Shown here: positions 1-9,530 of the stretch, one piece after another | Layout of the letters: every line of letters begins with the position of its first letter | Numbering within the stretch: position 1 is the stretch's first letter | IMG/VR virus record: IMGVR_UViG_3300028388_000258 | Coordinates: 1-39,596 of that record | DNA: 39,596 bases | DNA from: a virus | Direction: 5' to 3' (one strand) | Program-made: the position numbers and the translations under genes | Notes under the pieces: model-generated | What the model saw: the letters and a program-made list of their open reading frames with translations, nothing else | Told to the model about the DNA's origin: nothing | The model's database searches: none

Positions 1-792
1 ACAAGTGGCGTAGAGACCGAAGTGGCAGGTGAGACTGTACAGTCTTCCGCTAACCCAGATGTAGACCCACAGCCACCTGCTGTATTTTTGGCTGATCCAC
101 CTGCTATTGGCCGTGAGACTCAGAATCTCTTAGATCAACGTGCTATTTTCCGCAAAAACATCGAAACTCAAGTAGGTGAAGTCAATCAAGAGATTGATCG
201 CGGCAACCAGAAGCTCGCGGAGTTAGAACGCGCCGCTCAAATTGCACGCATTTCAGGCAACTACGACAGTTACACCAACTTTAGAAACCAAGCTGACTCG
301 TTACGTAGTCGTATTGTTACTATGCGTAACACTGCTAGCGCAAGTTTGCGTGAAGGCCAGTCTAAAATTCTTGAGTTTGATAACAAACTACGCTACATGC
401 AGGGTATGCAAGCTCTACAAGACCTGACTTATGGCTCTACTGCTCGTGCAGGTGCTGTGTTATCTGACTATGCGGGTGTCCCAGTGCAAATTGTGCCACG
501 TACCGATGGTAAGTTTGACGTACAGATTAACGGTGAGACTCAGGCTACATACAGCAGTGCGGAATTAGCTGACAAACTACAGTCCACGTTCAGTTCTGCT
601 TACCGCGAGAAAAAGATTGAGACTGCTAGAGAACGTAACAAGTACCTATTTGAAGCGGGTGTTGACCTTGAGTCAGCGTTGGCTGAAGAACAAGCTAAGA
701 TTACTGGACGTATCCAAGAGGAAGCTTTAGCACAAGCCCAAGCTTTGTTATCCTCGGCGGAAGCATACAAGAGTCAAGCACAAGTACAGTGA
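1..792 (+). CDS. Coiled-coil virion-associated protein, 5' end outside window
   Basis: The reading frame is open from base 1, so the gene is probably cut by the window edge; a GTG at 22 could also be a start but has no clear Shine-Dalgarno (SD) site. The visible part (about 260 residues) is Gln/Ala/Glu-rich and mostly helical, with long coiled-coil-like stretches around residues 40-130 and 200-256 and no membrane segment. It stops 8 bases before the giant virion protein gene, which has a GAGG ribosome site overlapping this stop. Position and composition suggest an internal core or ejection protein acting with the giant protein, as T7-like phages place such genes side by side. This role is inferred from context only; no family was recognised. 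Confidence 0.7.
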   Translation, partial: TSGVETEVAGETVQSSANPDVDPQPPAVFLADPPAIGRETQNLLDQRAIFRKNIETQVGEVNQEIDRGNQKLAELERAAQIARISGNYDSYTNFRNQADSLRSRIVTMRNTASASLREGQSKILEFDNKLRYMQGMQALQDLTYGSTARAGAVLSDYAGVPVQIVPRTDGKFDVQINGETQATYSSAELADKLQSTFSSAYREKKIETARERNKYLFEAGVDLESALAEEQAKITGRIQEEALAQAQALLSSAEAYKSQAQVQ

Positions 793-800
793 GGTAACAC

Positions 801-3800
801 ATGGCTAAAGCTGGCCTTTCATTCAGTAGTCCTACCCTCACAGCGATGGACATTGAACCTTTAGGTAATCCATATGACCCAACACCTGACATCGGGTTGG
901 GTAACCTTACAGGTAAAAGGCAGTCTTTGGAGCAAGGTACGAAGGAAGCGTTTGGTGAGGCTATGTCTCAGTTCACGTTCCCAGACCTCAAGGCTCCACA
1001 GCTAACAGGCCCTAACGTACTGTACAGTCCATCGACTAAGCAGTTGTTTGTTAACGGTTCTTTGTTTTCTGAAGACGACGCTGACGCTGCTATTCAGTCT
1101 GAAACTTTCCTAGACGGCCCTCGCCAAGAAACACCTGTTGATTCAGCCGGTGACTGGAGACGTTTGTCGCCAGAAGAATACGGCACTTACATGCGTGGTA
1201 TTAAAGACCCTACCATCGGTCGCGTTTGGAACAAGAACTTTGAGACAGGTGTAGCCACGGGTAAAGATTTTATCGGTAGCCTCGGTATCCTTGCAGGTGC
1301 AGACCCAACAGAAGGCTGGGCGGCAGACCTAAGAGCCGAAGCGGCTGAGACTCAGCGCAAAAATTCTCCATACACATACGAGTTCACAGATGTGGTTGAG
1401 GGCGAAGACGATCTAGTTAACTGGTTCGTTGGTAGCGTAGCATCTACTACTCCTATTATTTTAGAGACCATTATCGGTACAGCGGCGGCGGCTTTATTCG
1501 GTACTACAGTTGGTGCAAGTGCCACATTGGCCGGTGCAGGAGCCGCTATCGCTGGCTTGACAGGTAAAGCAGCGTTTAAGAAGTCGGTAAAAGAAGCGGC
1601 AGAAGCATACGTCAAAGAAAAGGCGAAAGGTAAGGACGCAGCTAAAGCGTTCCTCAAGTCTGAGCAGGGTAAAATCCTCAAGAGCGCATCTGGTATCGCA
1701 GCGGCCACGACTTTTAACATTGCTAACAACTCTGCTATCGGTACTGCCGACATCTATGGTGAGCTACTAGACAACGGTGTAGACCCTAATGACTTTGGTG
1801 CGAAGGTAACAGCCATCGCCGGTTCTATCCCATACGCCGCCGCGTCAATGGTTCCTGAGTTCTTGCTCGGTGCTAAGTTACTAGGTGCTGTAAGTGCAGG
1901 TTCCGCAGGGGGTATAACGCGTCGCGCTCTAACAGGCGCTGGTGTCGGTGGCGTACTTGAAGGTACATCCGAAGCAGTCCAAGAAGGCATCGTAATGGGT
2001 GCAGGTTCTGCATACGGCAAGGACTATAGTGATGAAGCCATCGCTCGTTTGGTCAACTCATTCGCCGCAGGGTTTGCAGTGGGTGCTCCAATCGGTGGTG
2101 TTGCCAACCTCAAGGGTAGAAAAGAAGCAGACCTACTTAAAGGTAATACAGAAGCCGCACCTCCTACTCCTATGGCCCCAGACGAAAGCGGCCAGATGGA
2201 ACTATTTACAGAGGAAGAGACTGTATCTACTGATCCTCTAGTCGGCCCACGACCTGTAGTCCCCGAAGACACAACTGCAACGCAGGTGGCGCAACGTGAT
2301 GAGTTACTTGATGAACGTCGTAGACTACTAGACTTTATTGATCGCTCTGAACAAGAGGCGGCACGTGGCTACCCAGAGATAACGCCAGAACGTTATAACA
2401 ATATTCGTACACAAGTAGAGCAGGCACGCCAAGCACTACAGACTGTTGACCAGTCTATTGCGGATTTAGGTAACTTACCGCCACGTGCTCAAGCAACGGC
2501 AGAAAGACAGCAAGGTCAGCAAGCACTATTCGGTGGGGCAGAAGAGTCATTTACACCTGTTGATCCTGTACCTACCGTGCAGACTCCGCCCGCACCTGTA
2601 TCCGATGTAACGAGTGCAGTAGAACAAACCGCTGCGCAACAGCCCGTACAAACACAACCAAACTTGTTGCAACAACGTATGCAAGAGGCCGCAGCAACCA
2701 ACCGCGAACAGCAAATCGAGCAAGAAAAAGCCGCGATGGAGTCTGAGCGTGCAGGACAAAAAGCTGAAGAATTACAACGCTCTTTAGACCTTAGCGTCGC
2801 GGAGCGAGACATTGCAGAAAGTCAAGGTTTTGGTTTTGACGACACACCTATTGCTCCGGTAGAGCAGGTTGAGCTACCTACTGTACCTATGAAGGTCACA
2901 CCACCACGGCAGTTAGATTTGTTCCGTGGCAAGGTTAAGTTGCAGAAGCCTACTAAAGCCGAACAGCGTCTAATCAACAAGGCTAATCGCTTTAAGCGTA
3001 AGCAAGAGCGTGAAGCGGCGGCGCAGGCAGCGGTTGAACAGCAGATGCAGGGTACGCCAGCGCAACAAGCACAACGCGCAGGTCAGCAAGTTTTATTTAC
3101 GCAGCGGGGCGAACCGTCAGTAGCGGCACTTAGAGCCGCCGGTGTTACACAACCAACAACTGAGCCAGAAGTTACGCAGACCACACCTGTTGAAGAGCAA
3201 GCAGTCGCACAACAACGTCAAGAAGCAGTGGCTATCCAACAGGCGGAACCTGTTGTTGAAGAAGCAAAAGCTGAAAAGATTAAGAAAGGTACTAAAGCAC
3301 AGGATCGTAAGACTGACGATAATATGTCGGCAGCGGAGACGAAACAGTTTAACCCTGCGCAAGAACCTACACTGGTTGATCGTCGTGACCAAGCTGATAT
3401 TGCTGAAAGCTTACCGAAGGGTAAGTCCCCTATCTCTGGTGGCGAGCGCGAAGCAGACATTACAACGCCATCTACTGTCGCTAGGAAGTTCCAGAACATT
3501 AACTACGAAGACCGTAGACCTGTTGTAAATACAGCAGTTCTTACTGAGCAAGTAGTGCAGAGCTACGGTGCGGCTATCCCTAACATCCAAGTGCATACTG
3601 GCACTGGCGTCGAGCAGAGTGTCCGTTACCTAGGCGCACACCACAACGGTGGCGTGATTGTTACTGAACGTATCATTCAGAACTTTGGTAACAGGTTTAG
3701 TGCAGACGCAGAGTTACTCCCGCGCTTACTAGCACACGAATTAGGCCACGCTGCGCACTCACGTTTGGGTGATATGATTAACAAAAACAAGCAGGTACTT

Positions 3801-6800
3801 GCGGAACTTCCACAAGTTGAGAACTATCTGTACCCAGAGTTGCGTGAAGAGATTGTACGCGCAGAGGCGGCAGGTCTGTCGGTAGACGCAGAGTTCTTTA
3901 ACTACTTGTTGTCACCTGAAGAACTTATTGCTGAGTTCAACGTATATCGTCTCAGCGATCCTGAAGCTAGGCAGGTTGCCCCTGCGCTATCTGAGTTATT
4001 AGAGTCTGCGGCTAACGCAGATAACCTAGTTATACCGCGCAAAGTATTTCCAACAGGGTGGCGTTACATTGACCCACGTACTGTTAAGCCCACACGTGGT
4101 ATGACGCTAGCCGACTTAGGAGTACAGCAAGATGCCGTTCCAGAGCGAAGCGCAACGGAGATGGATGCGCAAGAACAACCCGAAGTTAGCGAAACAGTTC
4201 GAGAGCGAGACACCCAAGAACGCGAAGTTACCGGAACGGAAGAGACCACCGACGAAGGAACAACAGCGCCAACGGGAGAGGTTGTTGTCACAACAGCGCC
4301 GCCGCCAAGAGATTACGGGCGGGAGGAGACTGGTGTCGAACTCGATGCGGAAGCCGAGACCGTCAGTGAAGTTGAGCTAGACGAAGACCTCGATCCAGAG
4401 TCAGAAGAGTATGAAGTAGCTCAGTTAATTAAGGACTTTGAAGAAGGCTCTCGTGTATACGACAAAGAGTTAACTGCGCTGTCACTGTTTGACTATGCAT
4501 TTTTCTCAGGCTCTGATACTGACCCAGACTTTGTCGCGGCACGCGCTCGCGCCAAGGCTTTTGTAATGTCAGTAGGCAAGTTCTCAGAAGGCGAGTACAA
4601 GATACTCGACAAAGTATTCTTCAAGATGGCTACGCAAGAGAACTCACGTTCGTCTACCCAAGCATGGTACGACTACGCGGCGAAGCGTAACTTGTATACT
4701 GCACTCGACGATGTAATGCGCATCACTGGTGCACCGCATCAAGAGTTAATGAAGAGTGGTAAGCCTGCACGTGCTCGCACAGCAGTCGAAGAGAAGTTAG
4801 ATAACGATCAGCCGCCAACTAAGACTACCCGTCAGGCAAACAGCGAGCGTTTGGAGACTTACTTGAACGCCGCCCTACGTGGTGAGGCCATTACTAACAT
4901 CACTGGGCCGAAGTCTAATGCTGTCAAAGAGATCAACGAGATGTTCAGCAAAGCTGACCCAGAGCACATCATGGCTCGCGGAACACAGCTCAAAGAGTAT
5001 TTCGATAACGGCGCACTAAAGATCATCCAAGTAGACGCAGGCCAGTGGATTCCCACTGTTCAGAAGCCAGATGCTCAGCGTCAGGCCGAGGTGCTACAAA
5101 CCTCAACAGAAAACCGTAAGAAGGCCAAAGATGTACTGCGCAAGCAGGCTCGTGAAGAAGCAGAACAAGCGGCACGAGAGCGTCGTTTAACGGGTGAGCG
5201 TCCAACTTCTGACATTGACCCGTTTGAGGCTACAGATCAGGACGAGGGTAACTTCTACCGTTTCGATGGCAAGCCCATCGACCGCACAGTACCCAAGTTA
5301 AAGATAGCAACTATTGCTAAACAGATAACAGGTAAGTTAAAAGTTAAACCGACCATTACAGTGGTGTCTAACCGCGAAGAGTTACGCACTAAGTTCCCAG
5401 AACTTTTCGACCGCGCGGCGGCGGCAAGACCTAATGGCGATTTTGAAACTACTAACGCAGTTGGCTACTCAGTAGGCGACCAAGTAATTATTTTCTCTGA
5501 CTTTGCCCGTACAGAAGAGCAGGTTAAGTTTGTAATCGCACACGAAACTCTAGGCCACTTTGGCTTCCGCTCTATCATGGACAACGCCGAACTTAGTAAA
5601 GCGATGGGAGCGGCATACGAAGCAGACACCCACCTACAAGCGGTTGTAGATCGCAACATAGAAATGGGTATGGATCGTAACGAGGCCATCGAAGAAGCAC
5701 TGGCTGACCAAGCGGCTTATTTAGAAACCAGTACGCTGGCGCGTGTATGGAACTTTGTTAAGGAAGCACTCAACCGCATCTTTGGCATTCAGTTACAAGA
5801 CGACATGGCCCGGTACATCGTCAATCAATCACGCAGAAACTTGTTGCAGGGCGACAGTGGGGTAGTGAGTGCTACCCAGCTAAGATCAAACATTGAAAGC
5901 TTAGCATCTGCCAACGAGTTGGGACGTTATTCACGTGATGACGGCGACGTATCGAACGCCGCATCTGTGTCGCTAGCACTACAAGGTAATAACCAAAGAT
6001 CAGGCCCAGCGGGTGGATTCCGAGGCGTAGCTGAAGTGGTTAAGAAAGCGGCTACCCTAGATAACTGGAATGATACTAAGACATGGATTGGTGAAGTACT
6101 TGAGAATGTACAGTCACTAGATAACTTGGCTAGTCGTAGCCTTGGACTACAGGAAATCTTCCATATTTTCCAGTCTCGTGCCAACCGTGCGCGTCGCTAC
6201 TTATCTAAGTACGAGCATATGACTAAGTTCTCGCACAGCTTCACACCATCAAGAGAAGAACTTAATCAGGCAGGACAACTACTTGCATATGGCGCACTCC
6301 ACAAACAGCGTCAGGTATCAGAACAATCAGTACGGGACATCCCAGACCTAGTACGTATGGAGAGAGGTCACGTTCGTGTAGACCGTGAAGCGTTTGAGAG
6401 AGCGCAGGCACTTGGCGAGTTGTCGCGTGAAGATTTTACAAATGGAATCCTTGTGGAGATTGGTGACCCCGATGCAGGTACGTACGAAAGTAAGGTGTGG
6501 AAACCCGAATTTGAAATCAACGATACCGTCTGGAAAATCTACGAAGAGCAACGTGCAGCGGTTAATCAGTCTGCTGTTGACGTTCTCCAGTCAACCATCG
6601 AAGGTGCGATAGCACAGCGTGAAGAAACTATCAGTGGGTTCAAGAATACCTACCGAGGTAAAACAGGTGCTCGCCTAACTGACTCCGATACCTACGTACT
6701 ACGGTTAGTGATGGATCAGTACATCAAGTTGTACCAAGAAGGTGCTGTTCGTGAAGGCGGTACGCTAACTTATAAACGTGAGTCAATGGACAAGGCCAAG

Positions 6801-9530
6801 TTGTTCCTACGTGAGATCAACCGAGCTATGTACATCCCAGATAAAGTCGAAGACTGGAAGCAGGGTCGTGCAGGTGAAGGGGCGGCTGAGTTCCAAGGTG
6901 CTGAATATCAGGAAATTATTGCTGGCCTTGAGTCAATCAGTAATAAAGAGCTACAGAAAGGTAGTGCAGATCGCATTACATCTGCCATCGGTAACCTCTA
7001 CTTACTGGAAGTACAAGCGTCTAACGCTCAGTATCAAGCCAAGCGCACAATTTCAACATCTTATGTTCCATTTACAAGGCGCGGTAACTGGCAGATCACT
7101 GTAAAAGCCTATGACGAAAACGGCAACGCAGTGAAGCTAGATGAAAACTGGAAGTCTGTAATGCCATTCTTCCAAGCTGAGAACAGGGCAGATGCACGTG
7201 AGATCGAAAACGAAATTACTACGGCCTATGGCGATACTGAGTTCACCATCACTGATGCTGATGGCGCAGAACGAACCGTAACCTTCCGCGCTGCGACCGC
7301 TAAGTCTCGTCAAGGTACTGTATTGGGACAGCAGTTTAGTCTGAATGATTTCGTCAACACGTTGACACGCTTGGATGTAAACATTAACCCAACTGAGCGT
7401 GAGAACATTATTAAGGCGTTGACTAAGCAGTCAGAAAAAGCGCGTAGAAGTTTGGAGCGTACGGGTACTGCGGGTTGGGATCAGGACGTTGTGAGAAGTA
7501 CGTCTGAATATCTTGAGATGCAAGGCCATGTGGCGGGGCAGGTTTTCTACCGCCATCGTATGAACAACATCATGCTTAACGACAGCATGTGGCGGGGCGA
7601 TGCTAAGCTTCTCAACGATTTGTACAAAGCCGCTACTGAGACTGAGGGTAAGACCCCAGAGCAAATTCGTAAGGCACAAAACGACTACGACAAGTACGCT
7701 TACATGTACCAGTTCATGGCAGACAGCAGTGACCCACAAGCTACCAACCGTAAAACGGGCGAGAAGATGAATAACATCGGGCGAGGTGAGGACTACCGCG
7801 CCACTGCACTGAAGCTACAACAATGGTATGCGGACACAGCCAACATCAACGACTCAACTGAGGACTTATTGTCAGGTGAAACCGGATCACAGCTAAAGAT
7901 GTGGACAGTTATCTCGCAACTCGGTGGCTCGGTAGCATCGGCGGGTATCAACTTGTTCTCGCTAGGAACCCACGCTATCCCATTCTTGGGTACATACAAC
8001 GAGGCTCGCGGTTTTGGTGGCGGATTCGGTATGGCTAACGCGGCTAGAGAAATCCAACGTGCGGCGCGTAACTTGTGGAAAGCTAATCTTGCAGACGCAA
8101 CTGAATACGACAAGATCATTGCTAACACTAACCCATTGAAAAAGTATGGGATTACTAGAGATGAGGCGTTGTTCCTTCAGTCGGCTACTGAAGAAGGAGT
8201 GTTGCAGTCAGCACAGGCTAACGCATTGATCGGTACAGCCCGTGGCGGTATCCACAGCAACAAGTTGCAGAAGGGTATTCAAGCGTGGATGTTTATGTTC
8301 TCGTACACAGAACAGCTTAACCGTCGAGCAACAGCACTAGCGGCGTACCGCTTGTATATCAACCGTGCCAAGGCAGGTTCACCAGAGTTTGAGTCTCTGC
8401 CGCAACAGCAGAAAGACGCACTAATGGAGCAGTGGACACAAGAAGCATCTGACTTCGCTCGTAACGCTGTGAATACTTCACAGGGTGAGTATGGAATGTT
8501 CAACCGCCCAGAGATGGCTCGTGGTAACTTAGGTCAGTACATCTTTATCTACAAGCAGTTCCAAATTATTACTGTGCAGATGATGAAAGGCATGGATACG
8601 AAAGGACGACTAGCCTTCTTAGGTATGTTGTTCATCATGTCTGGCCTAAAGGGTATCCCATTCGCTGATGACCTCATGGATTTGATCGACACACTCGCTC
8701 AGACCTTCGGTATCAAGATGTCAAGTATCGAGGAATATGTTGCCACGTTGTCGAACGAGATGATCCCCGGATCGTCACCGATCTTACTACGCGGAGTGGT
8801 GGATCAATTCACAGCCGGTACATTCTCTACCCGCTTAGGTATGGGCGACATGCTACCGTTGACTGAAGCGTTTCTCGCTGGCGCCGATACAGGTCGATCA
8901 ATCACAAACTTCTTGGGGCCAATTTGGTCAGGGCTTGAAGGTGCAACCGCTTTGGTCGGCAACACGGCTAAGTATGGGGCGCAGGTAGCAGGCTTCCGTG
9001 ATGACACAATGAGTTTCACATCGATTCTTAGAGACCAACCTGTGTCAGCCATCCGCGCGTTGGCTGATGCATACACCTACTATGATAGTGGTGCAGTGGT
9101 AAATGGTCAGGGTAAGGTGATTGATCCTAGCGCAAGCGTAGGTCAGATCGTATGGAGAGCATTAGGCTTCTATCCTGCTGAGGCTACACGCCAGAACGAC
9201 ATTGTTCGTATTGGTAAACGCCATGCGGCATACGTTAAAGACCTCAAGTCTTCGTATACCAATGCTTATGTCAAGGCCATAATTGAAGGCGACATTGACC
9301 GTGAGATTGAAGTCTTGCAGATGGTGGACGATTGGAACCTGATTAACGCAGGAACACGTTGGGAGTTCCGCAACTTCGAACGTACAGCCAAACGCGCGGC
9401 AGATGCGGCATTGATGCCGACTGCTAAACGCTATCTGAAGACTGCACCAGTTAATCTAAGACCAGACTTAGAAATCCTGATGGAGATTTACGGCGTAGAA
9501 GCCGATGAAATATCGGCTCTAGTACAGTAA
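801..9530 (+). CDS. Giant polyvalent internal virion protein (2,909 aa) with two zincin motifs
   Basis: One uninterrupted frame takes up 22% of the window. Seen in order: hydrophobic Gly/Ala segments at about residues 208-253 and 335-405; a Gln/Glu-rich helical region (about 490-880); a zinc-peptidase motif HELGH at 979-983 with a further His at 986; a polar Thr/Glu/Arg linker (1111-1193); a second motif HETLGH at 1581-1586, which has one extra residue compared with HExxH; long helical regions; a hydrophobic stretch near 2604-2637; and a C-terminal segment (about 2752-2867, motif WRALGFYPAEATRQND) that resembles large polyvalent protein-associated domain LPD38. Such proteins are thought to be injected with phage DNA. 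Likely role: ejected multifunctional protein that modifies the envelope or host proteins (inferred). Start ATG has GAGG 5 bases upstream. The stop abuts the stop of the opposing primase gene with no gap. Confidence 0.85.
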   Translation: MAKAGLSFSSPTLTAMDIEPLGNPYDPTPDIGLGNLTGKRQSLEQGTKEAFGEAMSQFTFPDLKAPQLTGPNVLYSPSTKQLFVNGSLFSEDDADAAIQSETFLDGPRQETPVDSAGDWRRLSPEEYGTYMRGIKDPTIGRVWNKNFETGVATGKDFIGSLGILAGADPTEGWAADLRAEAAETQRKNSPYTYEFTDVVEGEDDLVNWFVGSVASTTPIILETIIGTAAAALFGTTVGASATLAGAGAAIAGLTGKAAFKKSVKEAAEAYVKEKAKGKDAAKAFLKSEQGKILKSASGIAAATTFNIANNSAIGTADIYGELLDNGVDPNDFGAKVTAIAGSIPYAAASMVPEFLLGAKLLGAVSAGSAGGITRRALTGAGVGGVLEGTSEAVQEGIVMGAGSAYGKDYSDEAIARLVNSFAAGFAVGAPIGGVANLKGRKEADLLKGNTEAAPPTPMAPDESGQMELFTEEETVSTDPLVGPRPVVPEDTTATQVAQRDELLDERRRLLDFIDRSEQEAARGYPEITPERYNNIRTQVEQARQALQTVDQSIADLGNLPPRAQATAERQQGQQALFGGAEESFTPVDPVPTVQTPPAPVSDVTSAVEQTAAQQPVQTQPNLLQQRMQEAAATNREQQIEQEKAAMESERAGQKAEELQRSLDLSVAERDIAESQGFGFDDTPIAPVEQVELPTVPMKVTPPRQLDLFRGKVKLQKPTKAEQRLINKANRFKRKQEREAAAQAAVEQQMQGTPAQQAQRAGQQVLFTQRGEPSVAALRAAGVTQPTTEPEVTQTTPVEEQAVAQQRQEAVAIQQAEPVVEEAKAEKIKKGTKAQDRKTDDNMSAAETKQFNPAQEPTLVDRRDQADIAESLPKGKSPISGGEREADITTPSTVARKFQNINYEDRRPVVNTAVLTEQVVQSYGAAIPNIQVHTGTGVEQSVRYLGAHHNGGVIVTERIIQNFGNRFSADAELLPRLLAHELGHAAHSRLGDMINKNKQVLAELPQVENYLYPELREEIVRAEAAGLSVDAEFFNYLLSPEELIAEFNVYRLSDPEARQVAPALSELLESAANADNLVIPRKVFPTGWRYIDPRTVKPTRGMTLADLGVQQDAVPERSATEMDAQEQPEVSETVRERDTQEREVTGTEETTDEGTTAPTGEVVVTTAPPPRDYGREETGVELDAEAETVSEVELDEDLDPESEEYEVAQLIKDFEEGSRVYDKELTALSLFDYAFFSGSDTDPDFVAARARAKAFVMSVGKFSEGEYKILDKVFFKMATQENSRSSTQAWYDYAAKRNLYTALDDVMRITGAPHQELMKSGKPARARTAVEEKLDNDQPPTKTTRQANSERLETYLNAALRGEAITNITGPKSNAVKEINEMFSKADPEHIMARGTQLKEYFDNGALKIIQVDAGQWIPTVQKPDAQRQAEVLQTSTENRKKAKDVLRKQAREEAEQAARERRLTGERPTSDIDPFEATDQDEGNFYRFDGKPIDRTVPKLKIATIAKQITGKLKVKPTITVVSNREELRTKFPELFDRAAAARPNGDFETTNAVGYSVGDQVIIFSDFARTEEQVKFVIAHETLGHFGFRSIMDNAELSKAMGAAYEADTHLQAVVDRNIEMGMDRNEAIEEALADQAAYLETSTLARVWNFVKEALNRIFGIQLQDDMARYIVNQSRRNLLQGDSGVVSATQLRSNIESLASANELGRYSRDDGDVSNAASVSLALQGNNQRSGPAGGFRGVAEVVKKAATLDNWNDTKTWIGEVLENVQSLDNLASRSLGLQEIFHIFQSRANRARRYLSKYEHMTKFSHSFTPSREELNQAGQLLAYGALHKQRQVSEQSVRDIPDLVRMERGHVRVDREAFERAQALGELSREDFTNGILVEIGDPDAGTYESKVWKPEFEINDTVWKIYEEQRAAVNQSAVDVLQSTIEGAIAQREETISGFKNTYRGKTGARLTDSDTYVLRLVMDQYIKLYQEGAVREGGTLTYKRESMDKAKLFLREINRAMYIPDKVEDWKQGRAGEGAAEFQGAEYQEIIAGLESISNKELQKGSADRITSAIGNLYLLEVQASNAQYQAKRTISTSYVPFTRRGNWQITVKAYDENGNAVKLDENWKSVMPFFQAENRADAREIENEITTAYGDTEFTITDADGAERTVTFRAATAKSRQGTVLGQQFSLNDFVNTLTRLDVNINPTERENIIKALTKQSEKARRSLERTGTAGWDQDVVRSTSEYLEMQGHVAGQVFYRHRMNNIMLNDSMWRGDAKLLNDLYKAATETEGKTPEQIRKAQNDYDKYAYMYQFMADSSDPQATNRKTGEKMNNIGRGEDYRATALKLQQWYADTANINDSTEDLLSGETGSQLKMWTVISQLGGSVASAGINLFSLGTHAIPFLGTYNEARGFGGGFGMANAAREIQRAARNLWKANLADATEYDKIIANTNPLKKYGITRDEALFLQSATEEGVLQSAQANALIGTARGGIHSNKLQKGIQAWMFMFSYTEQLNRRATALAAYRLYINRAKAGSPEFESLPQQQKDALMEQWTQEASDFARNAVNTSQGEYGMFNRPEMARGNLGQYIFIYKQFQIITVQMMKGMDTKGRLAFLGMLFIMSGLKGIPFADDLMDLIDTLAQTFGIKMSSIEEYVATLSNEMIPGSSPILLRGVVDQFTAGTFSTRLGMGDMLPLTEAFLAGADTGRSITNFLGPIWSGLEGATALVGNTAKYGAQVAGFRDDTMSFTSILRDQPVSAIRALADAYTYYDSGAVVNGQGKVIDPSASVGQIVWRALGFYPAEATRQNDIVRIGKRHAAYVKDLKSSYTNAYVKAIIEGDIDREIEVLQMVDDWNLINAGTRWEFRNFERTAKRAADAALMPTAKRYLKTAPVNLRPDLEILMEIYGVEADEISALVQ
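4132..4380 (+). CDS. Nested small basic phage protein (MPFxSEAQRRWM family) inside the giant gene
   Basis: An 82-codon frame lies inside the giant gene, in the +1 frame relative to it. It starts with ATG and has an AGGAG ribosome site (4118-4122) nine bases upstream. Its N-terminus, MPFQSEAQRRWMRKNNPKLA, followed by a TPKNAKLPER stretch, closely matches a family of small phage proteins I recognise from memory (MPFxSEAQRRWM..., then TPK..KLPE). The second half is Arg/Gln-rich and basic. In the same interval the giant frame gives only a charged low-complexity linker, so this frame carries the recognisable sequence. Function of the family is unknown to me. It may be a translated overlapping gene, or the relic of a small gene absorbed when the giant gene was assembled. 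Confidence 0.6.
   Translation: MPFQSEAQRRWMRKNNPKLAKQFESETPKNAKLPERKRPPTKEQQRQRERLLSQQRRRQEITGGRRLVSNSMRKPRPSVKLS
9500..9518. other. Hairpin at the convergent gene junction
   Basis: A perfect 7-bp inverted repeat (AGCCGAT / ATCGGCT, loop GAAAT) lies in the last codons of the giant gene, just before the tail-to-tail junction with the primase gene. There is no T-run, so it is not a classical terminator. It may mark or protect 3' ends of the two converging transcripts. Confidence 0.35.

Noticed and set aside
1352-2020. Antisense frames of 133 and 88 codons in the giant gene
   Set aside because: Ala/Pro-rich shadows of the hydrophobic Gly/Ala segment; no start signals.
3142-3528. 128-codon Lys/Arg/Leu-rich frame inside the giant gene
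   Set aside because: No ribosome site and no recognisable motif, unlike the nested frame at 4132; composition follows from the Gln/Glu-rich giant frame.
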